From assembly GCA_029778565.1 (NCBI GenBank), contig JAKOQC010000379.1, positions 1 through 52,704 of the forward strand: a stretch of 52,704 bases of DNA. The letters are read 5' to 3'. A program made the position numbers and the translations under genes. How positions within the stretch are numbered: the first letter of the stretch is position 1; each line of letters begins with the position of its first letter. This document shows positions 1 to 7,911 of this stretch, piece after piece. Origin of the DNA: a bacterium (lineage in GTDB: Bacteria > Patescibacteriota > Saccharimonadia > CAILAD01 > BJGX01). The notes under the pieces are model-generated. The model was not told the origin of the DNA. It was given only the letters and a program-made list of their open reading frames with translations, and searched no databases.

Positions 1-141
1 GGTATATTCAACTTTCTTTTTATTATTTTTCCATATTTTATAACCCAAAAACGCCGCAATGAGTGTCCAGCCCCAAAACGTAAACAATACGGTACCTATT
101 ACCTGAAATAAACTTGAGAAAAATGTAATGAGTTGATTCAT
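1..141 (-). CDS. N-terminal part of a small membrane protein, truncated by window edge (MNQLITFFSSLFQVIGTVLFTFWGWTLIAAFLGYKIWKNNKKKVEYT...)
   Basis: Open reading frame on the minus strand from ATG at 141 to window edge with no stop; hydrophobic segment followed by a lysine-rich stretch. Not in the supplied ORF list. Confidence 0.6.
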   Translation of the reverse strand, partial: MNQLITFFSSLFQVIGTVLFTFWGWTLIAAFLGYKIWKNNKKKVEYT

Positions 142-221
142 AATAGATGTATAAGGTTCGCGATAGAAACTACCTGAGTAAGTCTGTTATTCCCTCCTAA
201 AGAAAGTACTTTTTTAGCAAA

Positions 222-1307
222 TTACGCTTTGGCAGGTTTGCGACCACCACGAGTACGGCGACCAGTTTTTTCTGGTGTGTATCCAGCGTTGAGCTGATAC
301 ATACCCTTGGCAACGCGTTCAAATTGAGACTTTTCTTGTAGATTTAGCGTAATAGTAGTGGTTTTTACCTGTCGACGTGCAAGCACACGAGAAATAATTT
401 CTGCCTTACTGAGCGGTGACTCTTCGCGTAGTACCTCTTCTATAATATCAGCCACAGTACCGGCTTGATAGCCCCACTCGCCGAGGGCATATATACCACG
501 ACCAATTAAAACGAAACGGTCGTCTTTAATAAGTTCGTTATGTACAGCCTGAGTAGTAACTTTTTTAGGGTTAGCTGGTAGGTCGGTAATACGGGTGGCA
601 ATTTCGGTAAAGTGCATTGGCCGTCCACCCTTTTTAAGAATGAGATAAATTTTATCACGAATACTTTTTGGGTTTACTTCTGGCCAAACGCTAAGACCCC
701 AAATACTTTCGAGATTTGCCATTTCATTCGATACAGTGGCAAGTTCCATGAGAGCTTCTTTTTTGTGACTACCAGCAATAACATTGGCAATTTTATCGAA
801 TTTTACTGGTTTACCAATATTTTTGGTGGTAGCAATAAGCTCATCGTGTAGCTTTAGTACATCATTTTCTTTATATGCTTCACTGAGGAATAATACATCA
901 CCATGACGATCATTCTTATCGAGAAACGTAAAACGTGGGTTAAGTTTTACCAAGAAACTCAGATGAGGTTTTACTGAGCCATTAGCACCAACTTCACTTA
1001 CGAGTGATGCAAAACCAATAATTCCACCCTTTTGGTCGGTAATAGCTACTAAAACGTCATTTAGCTGATGATCATGATTAAACTGCTCGCGAATTTTTAT
1101 CATGGCAGCTTTTTCAATCTGTCGTACACGCTCACGGGTAATACCAAGATCTTGACCAATTTGTTCGAGAGTTTGGGTTTTGCCTGTCGCAATACCATAG
1201 CGGCGAAGCAAAATTTCGCGGTCGCGGTCTTTTTTGAGTAACTCCAGGCTCTCGGCAATGAGCTTATCTAGCTGTGCCTTGGTGATCGTATTTTTGGCTG
1301 AACTCAT
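222..1307 (-). CDS. Sigma-70 region 4-like HTH protein with HARE-HTH domain
   Basis: N-terminus DREILLRRYGIATGKTQTLEQIGQDLGITRERVRQIEKAAMIKIR is sigma region 4; SIRDKIYLILKKGGRPMHFTEIATRI...RFVLIGRGIYALGEWGY resembles HARE-HTH/RpoE-delta; basic C-terminal tail. No sigma region 2 seen. Confidence 0.8.
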   Translation of the reverse strand: MSSAKNTITKAQLDKLIAESLELLKKDRDREILLRRYGIATGKTQTLEQIGQDLGITRERVRQIEKAAMIKIREQFNHDHQLNDVLVAITDQKGGIIGFASLVSEVGANGSVKPHLSFLVKLNPRFTFLDKNDRHGDVLFLSEAYKENDVLKLHDELIATTKNIGKPVKFDKIANVIAGSHKKEALMELATVSNEMANLESIWGLSVWPEVNPKSIRDKIYLILKKGGRPMHFTEIATRITDLPANPKKVTTQAVHNELIKDDRFVLIGRGIYALGEWGYQAGTVADIIEEVLREESPLSKAEIISRVLARRQVKTTTITLNLQEKSQFERVAKGMYQLNAGYTPEKTGRRTRGGRKPAKA

Positions 1308-1383
1308 CTGTTCTCATCTCACTTTCTAATTTTATCGCTTTTATAAAGGCGAATCACCCGCTCTCTCGGGGTGATTACACCGA

Positions 1384-1430
1384 ACTTGAATACGATTATA
1401 TCATCTAAGCATAATAAAATCAACGCTTTT
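1384..1430 (-). promoter_or_regulatory. Predicted sigma70 promoter (TTGATT-17-TATAAT) for the sigma4/HARE gene, overlapping the topA 3' end
   Basis: Minus strand reads TTGATT ttattatgcttagatga TATAAT just at the topA stop codon, followed by an ~85-nt leader with hairpin AATCACCC..GGGTGATT. Confidence 0.6.
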
Positions 1431-3693
1431 TAGGAGATTTTTTGCGTTCTTGCAAGAGCTGTTTGGCTAGTTTTTCTGTAATCTTCTTAGGGTCTTGATC
1501 TTTAGGGATTTTAGCATTAGTAGTGCCATCAGTAATGTAGGGACCAAACCGGCCGTTTAATACCGAAATGCCTCCACTAAATTCAGCAATTACCTTCTCT
1601 TTATCGGCTTTAATCTTAGCGGCTATGAGTTCGCGAGCAGTTTTTTCACTTATCGTAAATGGATCATCATCTTTAATAGAGACATAGGTGTTACCAAACT
1701 TCACATATGGTCCAAACCGACCAATGTTGCTGGTAATCTCTTCCCCCTCGGTAGTTGTACCGACCACACGTGGGAGTTTAAACATCTCAAGAGCCTCATC
1801 TAAGGTAACATCAGCCAATGTTTTACCAGCTGGCATTGGCGCAAATTTTGGTTTTTCTTCGTCTTCTGCCTGCCCTATTTGAATCATCGCACCAAAACGA
1901 CCAAGCCGTGCAATAACCGGCTTACCACTCTTAGGGTCTTTGCCGAGTTCTCTGCCCTGATTAGCATCTTGACGGCTAATATCATCACTTTTTTCGACTA
2001 GCTTATGAAACGGACCATAAAAATCGGCAATCATTCTATTCCACTGTTCTTTGCCATCGGCGATTTTATCAAATTCAGCCTCTACTTCGGCAGTAAAGCC
2101 ATAATCTACCACATCAGCAAAGTACTTTACTAAGAAATCAGATACCACTTTGCCAGTGTCGGTAGGAATAAGTTTATTCTTAATCTCTCCATATGTTTCT
2201 TGCTCTACCGACTGCGATACCTTGTTGTCTTTGAGTGTATAGACAGTAATATCGCGTTGTTTGCCTTCTACATTACCCTTTTCGACATACCCCCTGGCCT
2301 GAATAGTTGATATGGTAGGTGCATAGGTAGATGGTCGACCAATGCCCTCGGCCTCAAGTTTTTTTACCAAGCTAGCTTCGGTATATCGGGCCGGTGGCTT
2401 TTCGTGGACTGGTCTGGCGCTAATTTCTTTTGCGCTTAAGTCTTCACCTTCTTTTAGCGCGGGCAAAATTTTATCTTCTGCGCCCTTTCCCCAGACCTTT
2501 AAAAATCCATCAAAAGTAACAACTTCACCTTTAGCAACAAAGAAGCGTTTACTATCTGTTGAGATAGCTATTTTAAGCTCGGTTTTTTCGACTAGTGCAT
2601 CAGACATTTGGCTGGCAAGGGCTCGAGCACGAATAAGTTTGTACAGGCGCTTTTGTTTGTCGTCGGCACCAGCTGCTTCGAGGCTAAAGTTGGTTGGACG
2701 AATAGCCTCGTGAGCTTCTTGAGCACCAGCTGATTTGGTTTTATATACCCTAGTTTTTAAATATTTGTCACCATATGCTGAGGTAATTACCTTGCTGGCC
2801 TGGTCGATAGCTGTTTTCGAGAGGTTAAGTGAGTCGGTACGCATGTAAGTTATGTGCCCGGCTTCGTACAGCTTCTGGGCCAAAACCATAGTTTGGCGCA
2901 CGCTATAGCCCAAACGATTACTTGCAGCCTGTTGCAGCGTAGAGGTGGTAAATGGTGCACCTGGGCTACGTTTGCCAGGTTTCTGTGTAATTGCACGTAG
3001 TGTATAACTAGCCTTTATAATAGAATCTAAAAAATTCTCAGTAACTTTTTCGTCACTCAGTTTTTCGTTTAATTCGGCCTCAAATACTTCTCTGCTCGAG
3101 CCATAAAACTGGCCAGTTACTTTATAATTTACCTTACCATCAAAAGCCTCTATCTCGCGCTCGCGTTCTACGATTAACCGTACCGCAACAGACTGTACAC
3201 GTCCGGCCGAGAGCCCAGGGCGAATCTTCTTCCATATAACTGGGCTGAGCTCGTAACCTACGAGTCTATCTAATACTCTACGGGCCTGTTGGGCGTTAAC
3301 CAGATTGATATCTATGTACCTAGGGTTGGCTACAGCATCTTTTATAGCTCCTTCGGTAATCTCATGAAATACAATTCGCTTGGTGGTTTTGGGGTCTAAC
3401 TTAAGAGCCTCACACAAGTGCCAGCTAATAGCTTCTCCTTCGCGGTCTTCATCGGTAGCGAGCCAAACAGTTTTACCTTTGGCTGCACGCTTTAGCTCGT
3501 TTACTGTCTTGGTCTTATCGTCGGGAATGATATATTCAGGCTCAAACTTATGTTCTACATCAATAGCCATACCAGATTTTGGCAAGTCGCGAATATGTCC
3601 ATAGCTAGAAAGCACTTGGTAATCAGAACCCAAGTACTTCTCTATGGTTTTGGCCTTTGCCGGGCTTTCTACTATTAATAAATTCTTTGCCAT
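1420..3693 (-). CDS. topA: DNA topoisomerase I
   Basis: MAKNLLIVESPAKAKTIEKYLGSDYQVLSSYGHIRDLP (TOPRIM), active-site region ITYMRTDSLNLS, C-terminal repeats GRFGPYVKFGNTYVSI. Confidence 0.97.
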   Translation of the reverse strand: MAKNLLIVESPAKAKTIEKYLGSDYQVLSSYGHIRDLPKSGMAIDVEHKFEPEYIIPDDKTKTVNELKRAAKGKTVWLATDEDREGEAISWHLCEALKLDPKTTKRIVFHEITEGAIKDAVANPRYIDINLVNAQQARRVLDRLVGYELSPVIWKKIRPGLSAGRVQSVAVRLIVEREREIEAFDGKVNYKVTGQFYGSSREVFEAELNEKLSDEKVTENFLDSIIKASYTLRAITQKPGKRSPGAPFTTSTLQQAASNRLGYSVRQTMVLAQKLYEAGHITYMRTDSLNLSKTAIDQASKVITSAYGDKYLKTRVYKTKSAGAQEAHEAIRPTNFSLEAAGADDKQKRLYKLIRARALASQMSDALVEKTELKIAISTDSKRFFVAKGEVVTFDGFLKVWGKGAEDKILPALKEGEDLSAKEISARPVHEKPPARYTEASLVKKLEAEGIGRPSTYAPTISTIQARGYVEKGNVEGKQRDITVYTLKDNKVSQSVEQETYGEIKNKLIPTDTGKVVSDFLVKYFADVVDYGFTAEVEAEFDKIADGKEQWNRMIADFYGPFHKLVEKSDDISRQDANQGRELGKDPKSGKPVIARLGRFGAMIQIGQAEDEEKPKFAPMPAGKTLADVTLDEALEMFKLPRVVGTTTEGEEITSNIGRFGPYVKFGNTYVSIKDDDPFTISEKTARELIAAKIKADKEKVIAEFSGGISVLNGRFGPYITDGTTNAKIPKDQDPKKITEKLAKQLLQERKKSPKKR

Positions 3694-3806
3694 ATGTTTG
3701 ATTATGCTAACGCTTAATGAGTGTTAGTGCAAGTTTTTTTACTTGCTCACAAGTTCTGCACTATATATGAGTGGGTAATAAATTGTCAAATTTTATAAAT
3801 AAAAAA

Positions 3807-3824
3807 CCTCATCTTTCGATGAGG
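3807..3824 (-). terminator. Rho-independent terminator
   Basis: CCTCATCGAAAGATGAGG followed by TTTTTT on the minus strand. Confidence 0.8.
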
Positions 3825-3834
3825 CTAAGGGCCT

Positions 3835-4983
3835 TTACTCACTTGCTAGTTTGAGATTGTGTTGTGCAAGTACAGTAACAACTACCTCTAAAGATTTTTT
3901 GCCAAAGTTGGTAAGTGCGAGCAAATCTTTCTCTGTCTTTAGTAGTAGTTGTTGGGTGGTAACAATTTGTGCTCTACTGAGACAATTACGTGGTCGTTCA
4001 GTATATTTTAGCCCACTATTATCTAAAAGCATTGATACTGTTTTAGGTACTCCACTTGGTAGGTATTCACGTCCTGGCGGCGGCATAAGTTCGAGATCTA
4101 ATTCACCCAGCGCCTTAACCACTGCACCTGTTGTCCACCATCGACTATTACCTCTGTGACACAGTTGAGCATAATCGAGCTGTAATACATCTCTTACTGT
4201 CTTTATACCAATCTGCTCTAAGTCTGCCAAATTTCTCTTTCTAACATTTGCTGCAGCATCAACTTTTGGTACAGGGACTAAATCAGTAATTGACCTATTG
4301 AGAATATACTCAGGTACACTTGCAAGATATTCTTGTAAATTTTGGGGTAACTGTTTAGTAACATTATCAACACTCAAACCCGTTTCGGTATAAAAAAGAT
4401 TAACGTGTTTATGTTTTGGTAAACTATCTAAGATAGCTTGGCATGTCCCTGGCAGATTTTGTTCTGGTCTGCGCTTAATTACATTTACTGTCGCAGCAAC
4501 GATTTCTTCTAGAATACTAACTCGCATTCGCTCGGAGTCTGGGCCTTCCATAAATCTATCAAGTACAGGGTCTGCCATAATCTGAAATTCTAGACGGTTG
4601 AACGACTTATTCTCTTGGTAAAACATATTGAGTCTGCGTAACTCAGTTTTAATACCACTTTTTCCTCTAATAAGAACACAGATTCCAAAAAAACAAGTAG
4701 ATCGGTTTCGGTAGTGGTGGTTTTCTAAGCCATACACAAGATTACCAACTCTTACATAGACTGTGAGAATATAATGATTTTTTCTAGGTGTATTTTTTAA
4801 TTTGTAGCCAAGCAACACAAAGCTATCGTCGTTAAAAACTAATCTCAACCAAGAAGCAATAACATTAACACGGTCTAGCCAAATTTGGCCCTGCCTAGCC
4901 ATTTCTTCTTCTTTACTTTTGGCAGCCTCTTCTGCGAGGGACGTATTAAGAAGCTCGCTAAAACCCTGCGACTTATCTGTCAT
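3835..4983 (-). CDS. Protein with C-terminal RNA polymerase alpha-CTD-like (helix-hairpin-helix) domains
   Basis: LLDNSGLKYTERPRNCLSRAQIVTTQQLLLKTEKDLLALTNFGKKSLEVVVTVLAQHNLKL matches the alpha-CTD pattern; a preceding KRNLADLEQIGIKTVRDVLQLDYAQL segment looks like a second module. SD AAGAAGGA before the ATG. Confidence 0.65.
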   Translation of the reverse strand: MTDKSQGFSELLNTSLAEEAAKSKEEEMARQGQIWLDRVNVIASWLRLVFNDDSFVLLGYKLKNTPRKNHYILTVYVRVGNLVYGLENHHYRNRSTCFFGICVLIRGKSGIKTELRRLNMFYQENKSFNRLEFQIMADPVLDRFMEGPDSERMRVSILEEIVAATVNVIKRRPEQNLPGTCQAILDSLPKHKHVNLFYTETGLSVDNVTKQLPQNLQEYLASVPEYILNRSITDLVPVPKVDAAANVRKRNLADLEQIGIKTVRDVLQLDYAQLCHRGNSRWWTTGAVVKALGELDLELMPPPGREYLPSGVPKTVSMLLDNSGLKYTERPRNCLSRAQIVTTQQLLLKTEKDLLALTNFGKKSLEVVVTVLAQHNLKLASE

Positions 4984-5051
4984 GGTCCTTCTTTCTCCGG
5001 AAGTCGAAAGATCAGAGATATACTACTATTTTTTTGTAAATTTGTAAATAA

Positions 5052-5903
5052 TTACCGCACTATCCACTGCCCGGCGCCCATGTTGCGGATTTTACCGGTA
5101 ATTTCCATCAGACTAAGTATGCTGGCTATTTGCTGAGCACTAATATTACTCTGCTCTATTAGATCATGGGTAGTGTTTACTCCATCATTTAGTAGTTCTA
5201 ATATCCTTGCTTCTTCTTTACTATCTGCTTTAACAGTTTTGGGTGCCAACTTAGGGCTTACCAACTCTAGCTCGGCAAGAATATCTACCGCATCACAGAC
5301 GGGTTTGGCACCAGTTTTTAATAAATTGTTGGGGCCAGCACTACGTGGGCTATCTATGTTGCCAGGCACTGCCATTACGAGGCGGTTATTGGTAATGCCA
5401 AAATTAGCGGTAATCAGGCTACCACTACTAGCATCGGCCTCGGTAACTACTACTGCTAAGCTAAGGCCGGCAATAATACGGTTTCTGGCTGGAAAATTAA
5501 AGCGTTGAGTATTGGTACCTACCGCATATTCGCTAAGAATGGCGCCATCTTTTTTGAGGATGTCTTTGGCTAAGCTCCGGTTGGCGGCCGGGTAAATAGT
5601 ATCGAGTGGTGTGCCAAGCACGGCTACTACCTGGCCACCCGATTCTAGTGCGGCTTGGTGTGCAATAGCATCTATGCCATAGGCCAAGCCACTAACCAGG
5701 CAGATGCCAGCTCTGGCGAGATCGGCAGCTATTCTATAGGTTGTTTTGCGCCCATACTCGGTGGGTCTACGTGTACCCACGATAGCCACCATTGGCAAGT
5801 CTGGGATTGTACCCAAACAGTAGAGTTCTTTGGGTGGTGAAGAAATATCACGTAAAAGTTCGGGATAATACTTGCTTTTATATTTTATGTGTTGTATATT
5901 CAT
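5052..5903 (-). CDS. dprA: DNA-processing protein DprA (start re-assigned to MNIQHIKYKSKYYPELL)
   Basis: Rossmann core VAIVGTRRPTEYGRKTTYRIAADLARAGICLVSGLAYGIDAIAHQAAL, FPARNRIIAGLS, C-terminal winged helix. Confidence 0.93.
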   Translation of the reverse strand: MNIQHIKYKSKYYPELLRDISSPPKELYCLGTIPDLPMVAIVGTRRPTEYGRKTTYRIAADLARAGICLVSGLAYGIDAIAHQAALESGGQVVAVLGTPLDTIYPAANRSLAKDILKKDGAILSEYAVGTNTQRFNFPARNRIIAGLSLAVVVTEADASSGSLITANFGITNNRLVMAVPGNIDSPRSAGPNNLLKTGAKPVCDAVDILAELELVSPKLAPKTVKADSKEEARILELLNDGVNTTHDLIEQSNISAQQIASILSLMEITGKIRNMGAGQWIVR

Positions 5904-5971
5904 ATTTCTGGCTACTCCTGATAAGAATAAGCGCATTAAAAATAACAGCAAATAATATCAAGTAAAAATAC

Positions 5972-6000
5972 TTGACAAATAAGCATAGGCGTGATACAAT
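5972..6000 (+). promoter_or_regulatory. Near-consensus sigma70 promoter for ncRNA
   Basis: TTGACA (5972-5977), 17-nt spacer, TACAAT (5995-6000). Confidence 0.85.
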
Positions 6001-6006
6001 ACACGC

Positions 6007-6230
6007 GTAAATTAAAAGTTCAATATTCCTTTCAATTTGTCAAAGGGAATAGTCTGCTAGCTGAGGCTAAGATCTAAAACTCACCCTCCTTTTAGATTTC
6101 TCACTAGCAGACTATTCCCTTTAACGCCACGGTCTATGAATGATTTATGAGACCGATAAAACCAGTTTAGGGGGTGTTAAAGGGTGTTACAAGCAGATCT
6201 GTTCGATTCGTACGGCAGGTCTGCTTTTAA
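6007..6230 (+). ncRNA. Orphan structured small RNA, family unknown
   Basis: Strong promoter upstream; perfect 19-bp hairpin 6042-6060/6104-6122; inner stem 6072-6079/6090-6097 with C-rich loop CTCACCCTCC; CGGTCT/AGACCG hairpin; terminator-like hairpin 6192-6225 followed by a short U-run; no credible ORF. Confidence 0.75.
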
Positions 6231-6311
6231 TATAACGGACTTTTCTATGCCGTGCTAGCATGGAGCGGAATAAACTTTTTATTTTATGCAAATAGGTGCG
6301 CATTAAGTAAA

Positions 6312-6334
6312 AAAGTCGAGATATTCTCGACTTT
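6312..6334. terminator. Bidirectional terminator
   Basis: AAAGTCGAGATATTCTCGACTTT hairpin between the ncRNA and convergent genes. Confidence 0.7.
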
Positions 6335-6354
6335 ATTGTACAAGTTATTGGGTC

Positions 6355-6576
6355 TTATTTAGTACGGATAACTTCATTAAGCTCTGTCAGCTCGCCCTCA
6401 ATAAACTTGCTCAAACGAAGACGGAAGTCGTGGCTCGATTCACCACGCGTTACACCAGGAACACCGTAACGCTCAGCCATCTCTACAAGTACGTGTTCGG
6501 CTGGTCTATGTTCTAGTTTATGCAAATCGAGCATGCCTTGGTTAAAAAATGCTTGCATTTCTGCTAAGGTACTCAT
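6355..6576 (-). CDS. Small hypothetical protein, possible paralogue of the upstream ORF
   Basis: ORF overlapping the preceding ORF by 4 nt (ATGA-type coupling); shared pattern GV.G.TR.....R with the neighbour. Confidence 0.7.
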   Translation of the reverse strand: MSTLAEMQAFFNQGMLDLHKLEHRPAEHVLVEMAERYGVPGVTRGESSHDFRLRLSKFIEGELTELNEVIRTK

Positions 6577-6839
6577 TTTGTTACCACACTTTCATCTGAA
6601 TTTTGTGCTGCAATCATTTCATGAGCAGTAACCATTTTACTATCAATTAGACTTAATAATTGTTTGCAGAGTATCCTTAAACCATGCCTTGTCTCGCCAG
6701 TGTCGACACCATGATTTCTGGCAATAGCATTAATAGTATCCATTCTTTCTAGATGGTTTTGTAAAGCTACTATTTCTAACAATCTTAGTCTTTGTAGAGT
6801 AAGCTTGTTGAAATACGTCTGTTGAGGTGATGGTTCCAT
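6573..6839 (-). CDS. Small hypothetical protein (start re-assigned to MEPSPQQ)
   Basis: ATG at 6839 preceded by AGGAGG; helical ORF. Confidence 0.7.
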   Translation of the reverse strand: MEPSPQQTYFNKLTLQRLRLLEIVALQNHLERMDTINAIARNHGVDTGETRHGLRILCKQLLSLIDSKMVTAHEMIAAQNSDESVVTK

Positions 6840-6898
6840 AAGGCCTCCTAGGTACAAGATTTAGCTAAAGTATATCTCAAGTATATAAATAAGTAAAA

Positions 6899-6924
6899 AG
6901 CCGTACACATTGCTGTGTACGGCT
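6899..6924 (-). terminator. Rho-independent terminator
   Basis: AGCCGTACACAGCAATGTGTACGGCT followed by TTTT on the minus strand. Confidence 0.8.
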
Positions 6925-6945
6925 AAAGGTAAATAGGGCTGGCTA

Positions 6946-7242
6946 CTACTTGCTGAACCGGTGGTGAATCTGCATCTGCAGACGGCGACGCTCGGTCTCG
7001 AGCGTCTTGATCTTGGCTTCGTGCACATCGATGCTCGAGCAGATCTCGTCGATCTCGGTTTCGGCGACCAGTGCAGATGCTGATCCGGGCTCGCTCTCTT
7101 CGCGCAACTTCTGCGCTGCTGCGAGATCGTTGCGGGCCATCACTACCTTGCCCTGCAGCTCAATGATGTCCTCCTCAACGAGAAGGATCTTGAGCTCCGG
7201 ATCGCTCGTTGCGCTCGTTGCGGGAGAAGGCTGTTGAGTCAT
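6946..7242 (-). CDS. Small coiled-coil hypothetical protein (start re-assigned to MTQQPSP)
   Basis: Heptad-rich ORF (EEDIIELQGKVVMARNDLAAAQKL...) followed by its own terminator; GC-richer than neighbours. Confidence 0.7.
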   Translation of the reverse strand: MTQQPSPATSATSDPELKILLVEEDIIELQGKVVMARNDLAAAQKLREESEPGSASALVAETEIDEICSSIDVHEAKIKTLETERRRLQMQIHHRFSK

Positions 7243-7335
7243 GGGTATTCCCCTCTGGTTTTGGTACGGATCGAACAAATATATTGTATCATAAATAATA
7301 CTATTTGTAAAGTATTACGTGGCAGAAACTAGTTA

Positions 7336-7887
7336 TTATTGCTGTTTTGGTGTGGTTTTATTTGTTAGTGCTTGTGTAAGTATGGTAACGGTATTTTCTA
7401 TGACTTTCGGTAATTCTTTTACCTGCTCATTCGAAAAAGATTGTAATACATAGGCTTCAGAGGGAATATTGTGAGCTCGGTTACTCCCTACTCCTACTCG
7501 AATTCGTACAAAGTCTGGCCCGATACTGTCGATAATGTTTTGTAGACCATTATGTCCACCACTACTACCACTGTTGCGAACTCGAATAGCACCGAGCTCT
7601 AGATCGATATCATCACTCACTACCCAAATATCCTCTGGTTTTAGTTTGTAAAACTGAGCGATTTTTTGTACAGCAATACCACTTACATTCATAAAAGTTT
7701 GTGGCTTGGCCAACAGAATAGTTTCTTCACCATACATAGTGGCGAGCATTTCAGACTTGAGTTTTTTATTGGCCTCAAAATGTACTCCCCACATTTCTGC
7801 TAAGGCATCGAGCACCATAAACCCTAAGTTGTGCCGAGTAGTTTCATATTCTCTGCCAGGGTTTCCCAGACCTACAATAAGTTTCAT
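7336..7887 (-). CDS. pth: Peptidyl-tRNA hydrolase
   Basis: MKLIVGLGNPGREYETTRHNLGFMVLD, LLAKPQTFMNVSG, DDIDLELG, GSSGGHNGLQNI. Confidence 0.97.
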   Translation of the reverse strand: MKLIVGLGNPGREYETTRHNLGFMVLDALAEMWGVHFEANKKLKSEMLATMYGEETILLAKPQTFMNVSGIAVQKIAQFYKLKPEDIWVVSDDIDLELGAIRVRNSGSSGGHNGLQNIIDSIGPDFVRIRVGVGSNRAHNIPSEAYVLQSFSNEQVKELPKVIENTVTILTQALTNKTTPKQQ

Positions 7888-7911
7888 ACTTTTTAGTATA
7901 AAGCATTCTTC

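Noticed and set aside
2342-2713. Plus-strand ORFs antisense to topA and other core genes (e.g. 1688-1882, 3380-3604, 5173-5508, 42194-42742)
   Set aside because: Antisense to confidently assigned genes, Ser-rich translations typical of shadow ORFs.
6191-6225. GTTCGATTC in the ncRNA looked like a tRNA/tmRNA T-arm
   Set aside because: The flanking 5-nt arms are not complementary; the segment is better explained as a terminator-like hairpin AGCAGATCTG/CAGGTCTGCT.
6007-6230. Assignment of the ncRNA as 6S RNA, RNase P RNA or SRP RNA
   Set aside because: The main stem is an unbroken 19-bp helix without a central open bubble, 5' and 3' ends do not pair, and conserved RNase P/SRP motifs were not seen.
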